NCBI GenBank assembly: GCA_024103355.1
Contig: JAGFIU010000014.1
Location: 1 to 64,000 of the forward strand
DNA from: Bacteroidota bacterium
GTDB taxonomy: Bacteria > Bacteroidota > Bacteroidia > NS11-12g > UBA955
DNA length: 64,000 bases
Direction: 5' to 3'
Shown here: positions 16,940 through 25,978 of the stretch, in pieces
How positions within the stretch are numbered: position 1 is the first letter of the stretch
Layout: every line of letters starts with the position of its first letter
Program-made: the position numbers and the translations under genes
The notes under the pieces: generated by a model
Databases searched by the model: none
What the model saw: only the letters and a program-made list of their open reading frames with translations
What the model was told of the DNA's origin: nothing

Positions 16940-18685
16940 TTACAACATCTCTTCTTTGATATATTTAACCGGGGCATTGCCAAAGCTCAGGAATTTTTCA
17001 TGAAATGATTTCAAATCAAATTGGCTTCCTAACTTTTGTTTGATTTGTTCACGCAGGTCGTGGATTTCTTTATAACCGGTGTAATAACTCATTAACTGTA
17101 CACTGCTGACACTCACGCGAGTCCATTTACCAAGGGCTTCAGCTTTTTGCTGAAAAGCTTCATCCATAAGCAAATGCAGAGCTTCATCTTCTGTCATTCC
17201 ATTCACATGGACACTATAATCCAAAATGGTATTACAAACCGTTCTCAAATGCCATTTATACCACATAAGCCACATTTCGGGCTCATTATTTCCATACCCA
17301 TTTTCCAACATCATTTGTTCGGTATAAACCGCCCAACCTTCAATCATTGCACCATTGGCAAAAATACTCTTAACAAGACTCGGATTTTGGTTGGCATAAA
17401 CCAATTGTGTGTAATGGCCGGGAATGGCTTCGTGTATGTTGAGTATTTGCATAATATAGTGGTTGTATTCTCTCAAATGGCTTTCAGCTAATTCTGCCGT
17501 TAAATTTTCAATATTACCCACATTATAATAGGTATTCCCGGATTTGTCATAAGGTCCGGGAGCACTGATGGACGCAATAGAGACTCCGGCCATATATGCC
17601 GGCTCTCTTCTGACAATCAATGGTTTGGATTCATCTATATACAACAAATTCTTTTTCTTGATAAATGCAATCAGTTGGGGCAACTGTGCTGCAATTGCAT
17701 CTTGATACTCTGCCGGTGTAACATGATTTACGGAAAGGGTATCTATCATCTCTCTAATGGCTTTGAGTTTGTCATCGGGAATAGGCTTACTGCCAAAATA
17801 TTGAGGCCACAATTGTGTTGTTATCTTATACATCTGCTCATGCAAATAGGATTTTCTTGCCAATGCTGAATCATAAATCTGCTGAGCCGTATAGATTGAC
17901 TGAATATCAAATTCAAATTTCTTTTCATACAAATCAGAACCTAAACGAAAATCTCGAGGTGTTGGATTGGATAATGTATCTAAAAATTTGACATAATCTT
18001 GAATCGCTGCTACAGTATTGCTTATTTCAAGCAATATTTCCTGTTTTTTCTCCGGTAAAAGGTTGGAATTTTGAATGGAATCTTTCAAATCTTTTTCAAA
18101 GGTTGTCAAGCCACCAATGTTTTGATTTTTGGCAAGATCAGTTAGGATAACCACAGGGTTTTTAATATTCTGTTTTGCGGCTTCATAATAGGATGGAATT
18201 TTTTTCATCCTCAGATGAATGTCATGCAGTCTTTTTTCAATAGGCGCATAATTTTCAGAGAGCATAACAGCAATAAGCCCGCTAACATTGTATTGGGATG
18301 GATCCCATTGATATGATTTTTCTTCATCAATCATCCAAAGGATTTTGTTAAGTTGATTTTCTATAAGGTGATAATCGATTTTTTGAGAGTTATTAAGAGA
18401 TTTGAACTCAAAAAGATGCAGTTTATTCAAACTGTTAATGGCAAACTCTTTTTGAGCATTACGCGCTTCATCATTCGGTATTATCATCATCGAATCATTT
18501 TTATGATATCCGATATTGGTAGCCCAATCAGGATAATAAGACCAAAGTTGCTCAATAAACTGGTTTTGGTAGGTATCAAAATCTTGATTATTCATTTTTA
18601 CCTGCTTTGAAGATTTATTATTACATGCACTAAGTATGCATATGCAAAAGATAATGAGTATTTTGAATGATATATCCTTTTCCAT
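16940..18685 (-). CDS. DUF885 family zinc-peptidase-like lipoprotein
   Basis: Probable exported metallopeptidase of 581 residues. The N-terminus is a lipoprotein signal with lipobox LSAC, then a Lys/Ser/Asn linker. The family motif HEAIPGH, a HEXXXGH-type zinc site as in DPP III and carboxypeptidase relatives, is at about residue 418, followed by EGWAVYTEQMM, which supplies the distal Glu ligand. DUF885 proteins are widespread in Bacteroidota, and substrates are largely unknown. A -7 box lies five bases before the ATG. It is divergent from the DUF2490 gene. Assignment to family is firm; the activity is inferred from the motif. Confidence 0.88.
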   Translation of the reverse strand: MEKDISFKILIIFCICILSACNNKSSKQVKMNNQDFDTYQNQFIEQLWSYYPDWATNIGYHKNDSMMIIPNDEARNAQKEFAINSLNKLHLFEFKSLNNSQKIDYHLIENQLNKILWMIDEEKSYQWDPSQYNVSGLIAVMLSENYAPIEKRLHDIHLRMKKIPSYYEAAKQNIKNPVVILTDLAKNQNIGGLTTFEKDLKDSIQNSNLLPEKKQEILLEISNTVAAIQDYVKFLDTLSNPTPRDFRLGSDLYEKKFEFDIQSIYTAQQIYDSALARKSYLHEQMYKITTQLWPQYFGSKPIPDDKLKAIREMIDTLSVNHVTPAEYQDAIAAQLPQLIAFIKKKNLLYIDESKPLIVRREPAYMAGVSIASISAPGPYDKSGNTYYNVGNIENLTAELAESHLREYNHYIMQILNIHEAIPGHYTQLVYANQNPSLVKSIFANGAMIEGWAVYTEQMMLENGYGNNEPEMWLMWYKWHLRTVCNTILDYSVHVNGMTEDEALHLLMDEAFQQKAEALGKWTRVSVSSVQLMSYYTGYKEIHDLREQIKQKLGSQFDLKSFHEKFLSFGNAPVKYIKEEML

Positions 18686-18690
18686 GCTGA

Positions 18691-18698
18691 CAAAACTA
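18691..18698 (-). promoter_or_regulatory. -7 box of the DUF885 gene, five bases before the start
   Basis: On the complement, TAGTTTTG is followed by TCAGC and then the ATG at 18685. It is one of the short-spacing cases. Confidence 0.55.
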
Positions 18699-18762
18699 TT
18701 AAAATATAATTAATGAGTCATAGTGATACTTGAAATACTGTGATAATCATACCAACATATTT

Positions 18763-18770
18763 TAAATTTG
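18763..18770 (+). promoter_or_regulatory. -7 box of the DUF2490 gene
   Basis: TAAATTTG lies 20 bases before the TTG start at 18791. An ATG at 18772 immediately after the box is out of frame. Confidence 0.5.
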
Positions 18771-18790
18771 CATGATTATATTAACCACTA

Positions 18791-19492
18791 TTGAAAAAAG
18801 CCATATTCTCATTATACTGTTTTTTAACTATTGGAATATCGCACGCACAATACAACAATGATGCATGGTTTAAAGTTATTGTTTCAAAGCCTATAACCAA
18901 ACAATGGGGTTTAGATGCAGAATTTCAGAACAGGCGACAAAACGGTTGGGATAATAAAAATCCATTGGATAAAAATTTGGTTCTTTCATCACGGCTTTGG
19001 GTTCATTATCAAAAAAGCCAGCATTTGAAGTTTTCTTTAGCACCATTTGCATACTATACAAACTATAAAACTATCAGAACTATTGCAGATGAAACAGCAA
19101 ATCCAACCGGAGAGTATCGGTTTTCTTTTGCAGCAGAACTCAAATACAAAATAAAGGTGAAAATTATTTTATTCAATCGCTCTGCCCTTGAATATCGTTT
19201 TTTTGACACACCAAAGCCCAATTTTTTTCGGGTTCGTGACCGTCTTACTGCTAAATATGTTTTTTCAAACAAACTCAAGTTTTCGGTATTTGATGAATTA
19301 TTTGTTCATTTGGTCAAAAACAAAGACTATAAATCCATAGAACACAATCGTTTAGGCGGGGGTATGGAATATTATATTTTACCCAAGCTCAAATCAGAGC
19401 TTGGGTATATCTATATTGTCAGACTTCCTTTCTCTCAAGCAAAGAAATCTAAGGAACATATAGTGTTCTTGAACTTAGGTTATGAATTATAA
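18791..19492 (+). CDS. DUF2490 outer-membrane protein
   Basis: Exported protein of 233 residues, predicted to form an outer-membrane beta-barrel; function unknown. A signal peptide ends at SHAQ. Family blocks are AEFQNRRQNGWDN, SSRLWVHYQ and LEYRFFDTP, and the last strand ends in a short aromatic-rich segment. The start appears to be the TTG at 18791, since no ATG in frame precedes the signal peptide. It lies between the DUF885 gene (divergent) and the DUF5117-type peptidase gene, which follows after 94 bases on the same strand. Confidence 0.82.
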   Translation: MKKAIFSLYCFLTIGISHAQYNNDAWFKVIVSKPITKQWGLDAEFQNRRQNGWDNKNPLDKNLVLSSRLWVHYQKSQHLKFSLAPFAYYTNYKTIRTIADETANPTGEYRFSFAAELKYKIKVKIILFNRSALEYRFFDTPKPNFFRVRDRLTAKYVFSNKLKFSVFDELFVHLVKNKDYKSIEHNRLGGGMEYYILPKLKSELGYIYIVRLPFSQAKKSKEHIVFLNLGYEL

Positions 19493-19586
19493 AGAAATTC
19501 AATATCAGTTTATCTGTTGTATATGACCTCCTGAGAGACATTCGATTAATTTGTGCATTTTTGCCCAAAATTAAAAATCATTGCAA

Positions 19587-22220
19587 ATGAACTTACGTTT
19601 TTCACATCGAATGACATTGAGTATTGCAATAGCATTGAATATGCTGATTGCATCAAATTCACAAGCTCAGTTTTTCAAAAAGAAAAAACCAAAACCAACA
19701 ACAGAGGCTCCTTCACCTACCCGACCCGGTTATGAAGACTATGACAAAAAGGTTAAGGGAATGAAAAGAATCGAAGGATTATTTACCTTCTATACAGATA
19801 CAACTACCGGCTCTATGTATTTATCAATCAACAAGAATCAGATTGGAGAAAAGTATATCTATTTTAGTTATACAGAAAATGGTCTTGCAAGTATAGGAGC
19901 AATAAGAGGTATGTATAGGGAAACAAAGGTTTTTAAGATTGAGCAATACTATAATAAGATTGAATTTAATACACAAAACAACTCTTTTTACTTTGATACC
20001 TTATCTGCTCTTAGTCACGCTAGAAATGCCAATGTGGTTCCCGGAATGATGTTGAGTGAGAAAATTATAGCTGCCAACAAGGATTTTAGCAAGTTTCTAA
20101 TTTCTGCCGACAATATATTTTTGAAAGAAACCCTACAGCAAATCAAATCCACACCCGGAGCGGGCTATTCACTCGGTTCACTGAATCCATCTAAAACACG
20201 TTATGTAAACATTAAAAGCTATCCTGAGAACAGCGATGTAATTGTGAAATATGTCTATGATGACCCGTTTCCAAAATACTCAGGTGGAGCAGGGTCAACT
20301 GAAAGAAGGTTTGTTGAAGTTGAGATTCAACACAGCTTTATTCAAGTTCCAAAAAATAATTTCAAACCACGCAGAGATGACCAAAGAGTTGGCTATTTTA
20401 CAACCCAAACCAATGACATGACTACTTTTGAGGCAGTCAATTACCGCGATTTTATTCATCGTTGGAATTTAGAGAAAAAGAATCCGGAAGAAGCACTTTC
20501 AGAGCCTGTAAAACCTATTGTATGGTGGATTGAGAATACCACTCCGGTTGAATACAGAGAAACCATCAAAGAAGCTATTTTGCAATGGAATATTGCATTT
20601 GAAGCAGCCGGGTTTAAAAACGCAGTAGAAGTATATGAGCAGCCGGATACAGCAAGTTGGGATGCAGGCGATATTCGCTACAATGTTATGCGTTGGACAA
20701 GTTCGCCAAGCCCTGCCTTTGGAGGCTATGGACCTAGTTTTGTAAATCCTTTGACAGGTGAAATCTTGGGTGCTGATATCATGTTTGAATTTGTATTTAT
20801 GACCAATAGACTCAGCAATGAAAAATTGTTTAAACTAACGGCAATGCCGAATAACAACCCTACCGAGTATCTGGAAATACTCATGGACTCATTGCATGAT
20901 ACCTATCATGTTCATAATCACGGAAATACTAATTGTAATCTTGGTGCTGAGTTGCAACAACAAACTTTGTTTGGTATTACTGCTCTCAGAGCCTTGGGTG
21001 GTACACAAGCTCAGGTGGACCGATTTACCAAAGAAGCGTTGTATTATCTTGTTCTTCATGAAGTTGGGCACACGCTTGGTTTGACACATAATATGAGGGC
21101 TTCTCAAATGTTGTCACCGGAAGAATTGCAAAACATCAATATCACAAGTGTAAAAGGAACGGCAGCTTCTGTAATGGATTATCCTTCCATGAATTTTGCC
21201 AATATAAAAGGTTTGGAGGTTCAACAGTATAATACCAAGCCCGGACCTTATGATATTTGGGCAATTACCTATGGTTATTCAGAAGCATTGGCTGATGAAG
21301 TTGCAGAAGAAGCCAGATTAGAGAAAATCCTTTCACGCTCAGTAGAAAAAGAACTTGCTTATGGCAATGATGCCGATGATATGCGCTCTCCCGGCAAAGG
21401 GATTGACCCCCGTGTCAATATTTTTGACCAAAGCAATGATGCCATGTTGTATGCAGAAAACAGGATGAAATTGGTGAATAAAGTTTTTGAAAATGTAAAA
21501 CAAAAGTATGTGTCAGATGGCAAGAGTTATCAGGAGTTGCGCAATGCTTATTTGTTGCTGACAGGTGAATATGCACGCCAAGGAGATGTGATTTCAAGAT
21601 ATATTGGAGGAGTTTATGCAGAAAGATTTATGGCAGGTCAAAAACCCGGAGTGAAACCCTTGACACCAGTATCGTTGCAAGACCAAAAACGCGCAATGAA
21701 ACTTCTCACTGATTATGTATTTGCTCCCAATGCGATGTATGTTCCGGATTCTTTGTTACCATTTTTACAACCCCAAAGACGCGGATTTGGTTTCTTCTCT
21801 AACACTGAAGACCCAAAACTATTGGACAGACAACTTACCATGCAGGCACTACCTTTACAACATCTTCTCGCTTTTACTACCCTCAAAAGAATTTCCGACT
21901 CAAAGCTTTATGGCAACGAATACTCTCTTAATGACTTATTCAATGATTTGAACAATGCTATTTTCAAAGCTGATATCAATGGGAATGTCAATGCTCAAAG
22001 ACAAAACCTTCAGATTTATTATATTAATTTGATTGACAGAAATCTAAATTCGCCCTTCAAAATGTTTTATGACAATCTTGCGATTGCACGAATGACCGTA
22101 GCTTTACAAGATATCAAAAAAATGGTTCAGGCCGGACTTAATTCAGGCAATGAAGAGAGTAAAAATCACAAAAAATATTTGTTGTTTAGGATTGACCAAA
22201 TACAAACATACAACAAGTAG
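19587..22220 (+). CDS. Zinc-dependent metalloprotease, DUF5117/DUF4953 type
   Basis: Large exported metzincin-like protease of 877 residues. It has a signal peptide ending near SQAQ, an N-terminal DUF5118/DUF5117-type region (about 45-390), and the catalytic segment HEVGHTLGLTHN at about 491-502, the extended HEXXHXXGXXH zinc site. SVMDYPSMNF about 35 residues later is the Met-turn equivalent. The C-terminal 350 residues are helical and family-specific. The ATG at 19587 is chosen over a TTG two codons upstream. Its stop is one base before the start of the M61 gene, so the two are co-transcribed. Substrates are unknown. Confidence 0.9.
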   Translation: MNLRFSHRMTLSIAIALNMLIASNSQAQFFKKKKPKPTTEAPSPTRPGYEDYDKKVKGMKRIEGLFTFYTDTTTGSMYLSINKNQIGEKYIYFSYTENGLASIGAIRGMYRETKVFKIEQYYNKIEFNTQNNSFYFDTLSALSHARNANVVPGMMLSEKIIAANKDFSKFLISADNIFLKETLQQIKSTPGAGYSLGSLNPSKTRYVNIKSYPENSDVIVKYVYDDPFPKYSGGAGSTERRFVEVEIQHSFIQVPKNNFKPRRDDQRVGYFTTQTNDMTTFEAVNYRDFIHRWNLEKKNPEEALSEPVKPIVWWIENTTPVEYRETIKEAILQWNIAFEAAGFKNAVEVYEQPDTASWDAGDIRYNVMRWTSSPSPAFGGYGPSFVNPLTGEILGADIMFEFVFMTNRLSNEKLFKLTAMPNNNPTEYLEILMDSLHDTYHVHNHGNTNCNLGAELQQQTLFGITALRALGGTQAQVDRFTKEALYYLVLHEVGHTLGLTHNMRASQMLSPEELQNINITSVKGTAASVMDYPSMNFANIKGLEVQQYNTKPGPYDIWAITYGYSEALADEVAEEARLEKILSRSVEKELAYGNDADDMRSPGKGIDPRVNIFDQSNDAMLYAENRMKLVNKVFENVKQKYVSDGKSYQELRNAYLLLTGEYARQGDVISRYIGGVYAERFMAGQKPGVKPLTPVSLQDQKRAMKLLTDYVFAPNAMYVPDSLLPFLQPQRRGFGFFSNTEDPKLLDRQLTMQALPLQHLLAFTTLKRISDSKLYGNEYSLNDLFNDLNNAIFKADINGNVNAQRQNLQIYYINLIDRNLNSPFKMFYDNLAIARMTVALQDIKKMVQAGLNSGNEESKNHKKYLLFRIDQIQTYNK

Positions 22221-22221
22221 A

Positions 22222-24003
22222 ATGAAACATTTTCTGTTTTTATTTTCTGTTTTTTTATCTGCAAATCCAATGACATCCTTGGCACAAGAGATTATCTATC
22301 GTGTTACTATCGAAAATCCTCAGACACATTATGCTAATGTTGAAATAGAAGTTAAAAACTGCAATAGCAACGAAACTCATATCAAAATGCCGGTATGGAC
22401 ACCCGGCTCATACATGGTAAGAGAGTTTTCGAGAAATGTAGAGAGCTTTGAAGTCTATGATAACAAAGGGAATAAAATGCCTTGGCAGAAAGATAGAAAA
22501 AATGCATGGTTGGTAAAAAATGGTAAAAACAAGAATTATGTAGTGCGATACAGTGTTTATGCAAATGAAGTGACCGTTAGAACTTCCTTTATTAATAGCG
22601 AAACTGCTTTTTTGCTTGGTACCAGTCTTCTGATGTCAGTTGAAGGATATGAAAAAACAGAAGGGAAAATCATTGTTACAGCACCAAAAAAATGGAAAAG
22701 TATCGCCAGTGGTTTGGGTGAGATAAAAGGAGAACCCTTTAGCTTTTCATTTTCAGACTATGATGAATTAGCAGATTGTCCAATTCAGATTGGAGATTTT
22801 GATACATTGCAATTTGATGTTCATGGGATACCGCATTATGTAGCCATGGTAGGAGCAAACAATGCAGAAAAGAAAATCCTAAAGAGGGATATGCAACGTA
22901 TTTGCAACTCAGCTTATGATGTAGTCGATAAGTCTGATATGAAAAAGTATTGGTTTTTTGTTCAACATGTAGACAATGCCGGAGGCGGATTGGAACATAG
23001 AAATTCAGTATCGGTGGGGATGTCGCCTAATAATTACTCGGATTCTGTTAAATACAAAGGCTTTTTGGGCTTGGTTGCACACGAATATTTTCATGTTTGG
23101 AATGTAAAAAGAATACGCCCCATTGAGCTGGGACCTTTTGATTATGATAATGAAGTATATACCCGTATGCTTTGGGTGGCAGAAGGATTCACAACTTACT
23201 ATGATAAACTTCTTCCGTACAGAGCAGGCTTTTTGAACCAAGAAGAGTTTTTAGGCCGTATCTCTAGTATGATTTCATATTCAGAAAATACACCGGGCGC
23301 TAAGTATCAATCCATAGCAGAATCTTCTTTTGATGCATGGATAAAAGCATACAGACCCGATGAAAACAGCATTAACTCTTCTATTTCTTATTATACCAAA
23401 GGTTCTCTTGCAGGAGCATTATTGGATTTAATTATCATCAAAGCTACCAATGGTCAGAAAAACCTGGATGATTTGTTTAAATACTTATATAACGAATATT
23501 ATCTGAACAAAAGAAGAGGTTATACAGAAACAGAATTCAAACAAGCATCCGAAATGATTGCCGGTATTTCGCTGGATTCTTATTTCCAACAAATTGTTTA
23601 TGGTACATCAAGCTTTGATTATACAACATTGTTTGCTTCTTTTGGAATTGATTATAGTGCAACACCAAGCAGCGACCCCTATATTGGTTTGGTAGTTTCA
23701 AAAAAAGGAAACAAAACCGTTATCAGTAGTATTCTGAGAGATTCAAAATCTTCTCTCTCCGGTTTGGATGCAGGCGATGTTATTGTATCGATCAATGAAC
23801 TTGAACCAACAGAAAACTTTTCTGAGTTTCTAAAATCATTTCCTTCCAATAAATCTCTGACAATAAAGGTAAACAGAGATGGAAAAGAATTGGAGTTTAA
23901 GACAGAAATTGAAAGAAATCCAAACAATGTATTTAAACTTACACCTTCGGCACAACTCAATCCATCGCAACAAAAGCTGTTTGATAAATGGCTCTTTCGT
24001 TAG
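22222..24003 (+). CDS. M61 family aminopeptidase with PDZ domain
   Basis: Exported metallopeptidase of 593 residues related to glycyl aminopeptidase. After a signal peptide ending SLAQ comes an N-terminal beta domain with MPVWTPGSYMVREFSRN, the zinc site HEYFHVWNVKR at 287-297, and the third ligand in WVAEGFTTYYDK. A PDZ domain occupies about 490-570 (SSLSGLDAGDVIVSINELEP). The frame is open upstream to 22150 but the ATG at 22222 begins a clean signal peptide and lies one base after the previous stop. M61 enzymes with PDZ domains are typical of Bacteroidota; they are thought to process peptides in the periplasm. Confidence 0.92.
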   Translation: MKHFLFLFSVFLSANPMTSLAQEIIYRVTIENPQTHYANVEIEVKNCNSNETHIKMPVWTPGSYMVREFSRNVESFEVYDNKGNKMPWQKDRKNAWLVKNGKNKNYVVRYSVYANEVTVRTSFINSETAFLLGTSLLMSVEGYEKTEGKIIVTAPKKWKSIASGLGEIKGEPFSFSFSDYDELADCPIQIGDFDTLQFDVHGIPHYVAMVGANNAEKKILKRDMQRICNSAYDVVDKSDMKKYWFFVQHVDNAGGGLEHRNSVSVGMSPNNYSDSVKYKGFLGLVAHEYFHVWNVKRIRPIELGPFDYDNEVYTRMLWVAEGFTTYYDKLLPYRAGFLNQEEFLGRISSMISYSENTPGAKYQSIAESSFDAWIKAYRPDENSINSSISYYTKGSLAGALLDLIIIKATNGQKNLDDLFKYLYNEYYLNKRRGYTETEFKQASEMIAGISLDSYFQQIVYGTSSFDYTTLFASFGIDYSATPSSDPYIGLVVSKKGNKTVISSILRDSKSSLSGLDAGDVIVSINELEPTENFSEFLKSFPSNKSLTIKVNRDGKELEFKTEIERNPNNVFKLTPSAQLNPSQQKLFDKWLFR

Positions 24004-24182
24004 CTCTCTGGTCGCTAAATAGAACAGAAATACATTCTTCTCCTTGTATATTTTCAATAAGAGTAAAAAATTACTTTATAATTAGTTGAATATCAGAGTT
24101 ATTAAAGATTTTATTATCTGTTTGTAACCTTCCGTATTCATGTTTACTCTATTCGGATACAAAACAAAAAATTAAATTAAAA

Positions 24183-24875
24183 ATGAAAAAGACAGTAATT
24201 ATCTTGAGTTTGATTGCAGCAATAGCAACCATAAGTTTTTGGACAGTAAAAAATGTAAAAGCCGAAAGCAAAACAGAAAGTCATGTTAATATGATTAACC
24301 ATTCTGTTACTATTCCTGCTGATTTGATGAAAAATCACAAGTTCACGCAATTTAACAAAGCAATGCGTGATTTGTGGTATGCGCACATGTACTGGACATT
24401 AATCACAGTAGATGCATACTATAATGACCCTAAAGGCTTAGAAGCAAAATTAACCCGTCTTCTACAAAACCAAAAAGACATAGGAGCTGCAATTGTACCA
24501 TACTACGGACAAGCTGCCGGAGATACATTGGCCAAATTGTTGACAGAACACATTCAAGAAGCAGTTCCCGTTTTGCAAGCTGCAAAAGAAAATAACAGCA
24601 AAAATTTGGATAAAGCAGTGAAAGATTGGTATGCAAATGCAAAAGAAATCGGAGTCTTCTTGCACAATGCCAACCCTAATAACTGGACTGCAGAACAAAC
24701 CGGAGGTGCTTTGGAAATGCATATTACCCATACTATAGATTATTCTGTTAGTATCTTAAAAGGAAATTACTCTCAATCTTTTGGCGGATTTGAAGAAGCT
24801 CTTCACCACATGGTTACTCTTGCAGATGTTTTATCTGTGGGTATTGCAAGACAATTTCCTAATCAGTTTAAGTAA
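24183..24875 (+). CDS. Exported helical protein of unknown function
   Basis: A 230-residue exported protein. A Sec signal or anchor occupies residues 4-24 with VKNVKAES at the likely cleavage point. The mature part is alpha-helical, with MRDLWYAHMYWTLITVDAYY, LEAKLTRLLQNQKDIGAAIV and a final block HHMVTLADVLSVGIARQFP. These blocks resemble proteins in Gram-positive bacteria that databases often mislabel as acetylglutamate kinase (pattern LW..H..WT, then LL.N..D.G, and G...QFP at the end); no kinase features are present. It may be transcribed with the sigma factor gene 85 bases downstream, unless the hairpin between them terminates. Confidence 0.6.
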   Translation: MKKTVIILSLIAAIATISFWTVKNVKAESKTESHVNMINHSVTIPADLMKNHKFTQFNKAMRDLWYAHMYWTLITVDAYYNDPKGLEAKLTRLLQNQKDIGAAIVPYYGQAAGDTLAKLLTEHIQEAVPVLQAAKENNSKNLDKAVKDWYANAKEIGVFLHNANPNNWTAEQTGGALEMHITHTIDYSVSILKGNYSQSFGGFEEALHHMVTLADVLSVGIARQFPNQFK

Positions 24876-24912
24876 AAATTAAATATTAGTTATTTATTTT
24901 GCGGTTAATCAA

Positions 24913-24941
24913 GATGTCGTCTCAAAATCTGAGGCGACATC
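24913..24941. repeat. Inverted repeat between the helical protein and sigma factor genes
   Basis: Twelve-base arms (24913-24924 and 24930-24941) with one G-T wobble enclose a five-base loop. The right arm is followed by only a few T residues, so it is a weak terminator at best. It lies 20 bases before the sigma factor ATG and could instead be an RNA hairpin in the leader of that gene. Confidence 0.6.
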
Positions 24942-24960
24942 CGTTTGTAATAAAAAAATA

Positions 24961-25614
24961 ATGACAAACAAAGCAGAAAAATTTGACGATATTCAAGTAA
25001 TTGAACGTGTTGTAAAAGGTGAAAGAGCACTCTATGAAGTTTTGGTTAGAAAATACAATCCGTATCTTTATAAAGTAGGGATGTCTTACGGTTATAATCA
25101 TGATGACACCCAAGATCTAATGCAAGACACCTATATTGATGCGTTCAAGAGTTTATCGCAATTTGAAAACAAAGCCAATTTCAAAACCTGGTTAGTAAGG
25201 ATAATGTTAAACAACTGTTACAGAAAGAAACAAAAACTCAGTTTTCAGAATGAAATTGCAAAAGATGAAATAAAAGAAGGAGCAACACCTATGTTTGAAT
25301 ATCAAAATCATGACACCTATTCTAAAGTTCACAATCGTGAATTAGGCTACATTATTGACAAAGCCCTGCATAGTATTCCTGAGGAGTATCGCATGGTATT
25401 TTCATTAAGAGAAATGAATCAGTTTAATGTAGCAGAGACTGCAGAACTTTTAGGATTGAGCGAAGCCAACGTAAAAGTAAGACTGAACAGAGCCAAAACA
25501 ATGCTCAAAGCTCATTTACTCAAATCACACAATGTGCAAGAGCTTTATGCATTCCATGCAGTTTATTGCGACCCTTTTACTGAAAAATTAATGAAAAAAA
25601 TCAACGCGCTTTAA
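24961..25614 (+). CDS. ECF-type RNA polymerase sigma factor
   Basis: Sigma-70 family extracytoplasmic-function sigma factor of 217 residues. Region 2 (about 20-85) contains YNPYLYKVGMSYGYNHDDTQ, DLMQDTYIDAFKSLSQF and the promoter-melting segment FKTWLVRIMLNNC. Region 4 (about 135-185) contains IPEEYRMVFSLREM and the helix-turn-helix VAETAELLGLSEANVKVRLN. A C-terminal extension of 30 residues with CDPFTEKLM follows, which is common in Bacteroidota members. No anti-sigma gene is adjacent. Its stop codon overlaps the ATG of the SUI1 gene (TAATG), indicating translational coupling. Confidence 0.92.
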   Translation: MTNKAEKFDDIQVIERVVKGERALYEVLVRKYNPYLYKVGMSYGYNHDDTQDLMQDTYIDAFKSLSQFENKANFKTWLVRIMLNNCYRKKQKLSFQNEIAKDEIKEGATPMFEYQNHDTYSKVHNRELGYIIDKALHSIPEEYRMVFSLREMNQFNVAETAELLGLSEANVKVRLNRAKTMLKAHLLKSHNVQELYAFHAVYCDPFTEKLMKKINAL

Positions 25615-25970
25615 TGTCAAAACCTAAGAAAATAAAGCGTGATACCGATGGAATTGTTTATTCCACCGAGCCAAATTTTGCTTTTGAAAATCTATTTGAA
25701 AAATTAGATTTGGATAATGCCCTCAAACCAAATCAGCAGAAACTCAATATACGCATGGAAAACAAAGGTCGTGGAGGCAAGACCGCTACATTGATAGAAG
25801 GCTTCCATGGTAGTGAAGAGGAACTGAAAGATTTAGAGAAAAAACTTAAAACCCATTGCGGAACCGGTGGCAGTATTGTAGATGGTGAGATTCTGATACA
25901 AGGAGACCAAAGAAAAAAAGTAATGGATTTTCTTCAAAAACTCGGATACAAAACAAACAAGGCTATTTGA
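25614..25970 (+). CDS. SUI1/eIF1-like translation factor (YciH type)
   Basis: Small protein of 118 residues with the SUI1 fold of eukaryotic eIF1. The N-terminal third is a flexible linker with IVYSTEPNFAFENLFEKLD; the SUI1 domain covers about 40-115 and holds the signature RMENKGRGGKTATLIEGF, LKTHCGTGGSIVDGEILIQG and VMDFLQKLGYKTN. Bacterial members are thought to bind the ribosome and influence start-site fidelity, mostly under stress. Its ATG overlaps the stop of the sigma factor gene, so the two are coupled. The role with an ECF sigma factor is inference. Confidence 0.9.
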   Translation: MSKPKKIKRDTDGIVYSTEPNFAFENLFEKLDLDNALKPNQQKLNIRMENKGRGGKTATLIEGFHGSEEELKDLEKKLKTHCGTGGSIVDGEILIQGDQRKKVMDFLQKLGYKTNKAI

Positions 25971-25978
25971 GAATTTTT

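Noticed and set aside
18772-18792. ATG at 18772 as the start of the DUF2490 gene
   Set aside because: It is out of frame with the gene; the in-frame start is the TTG at 18791.
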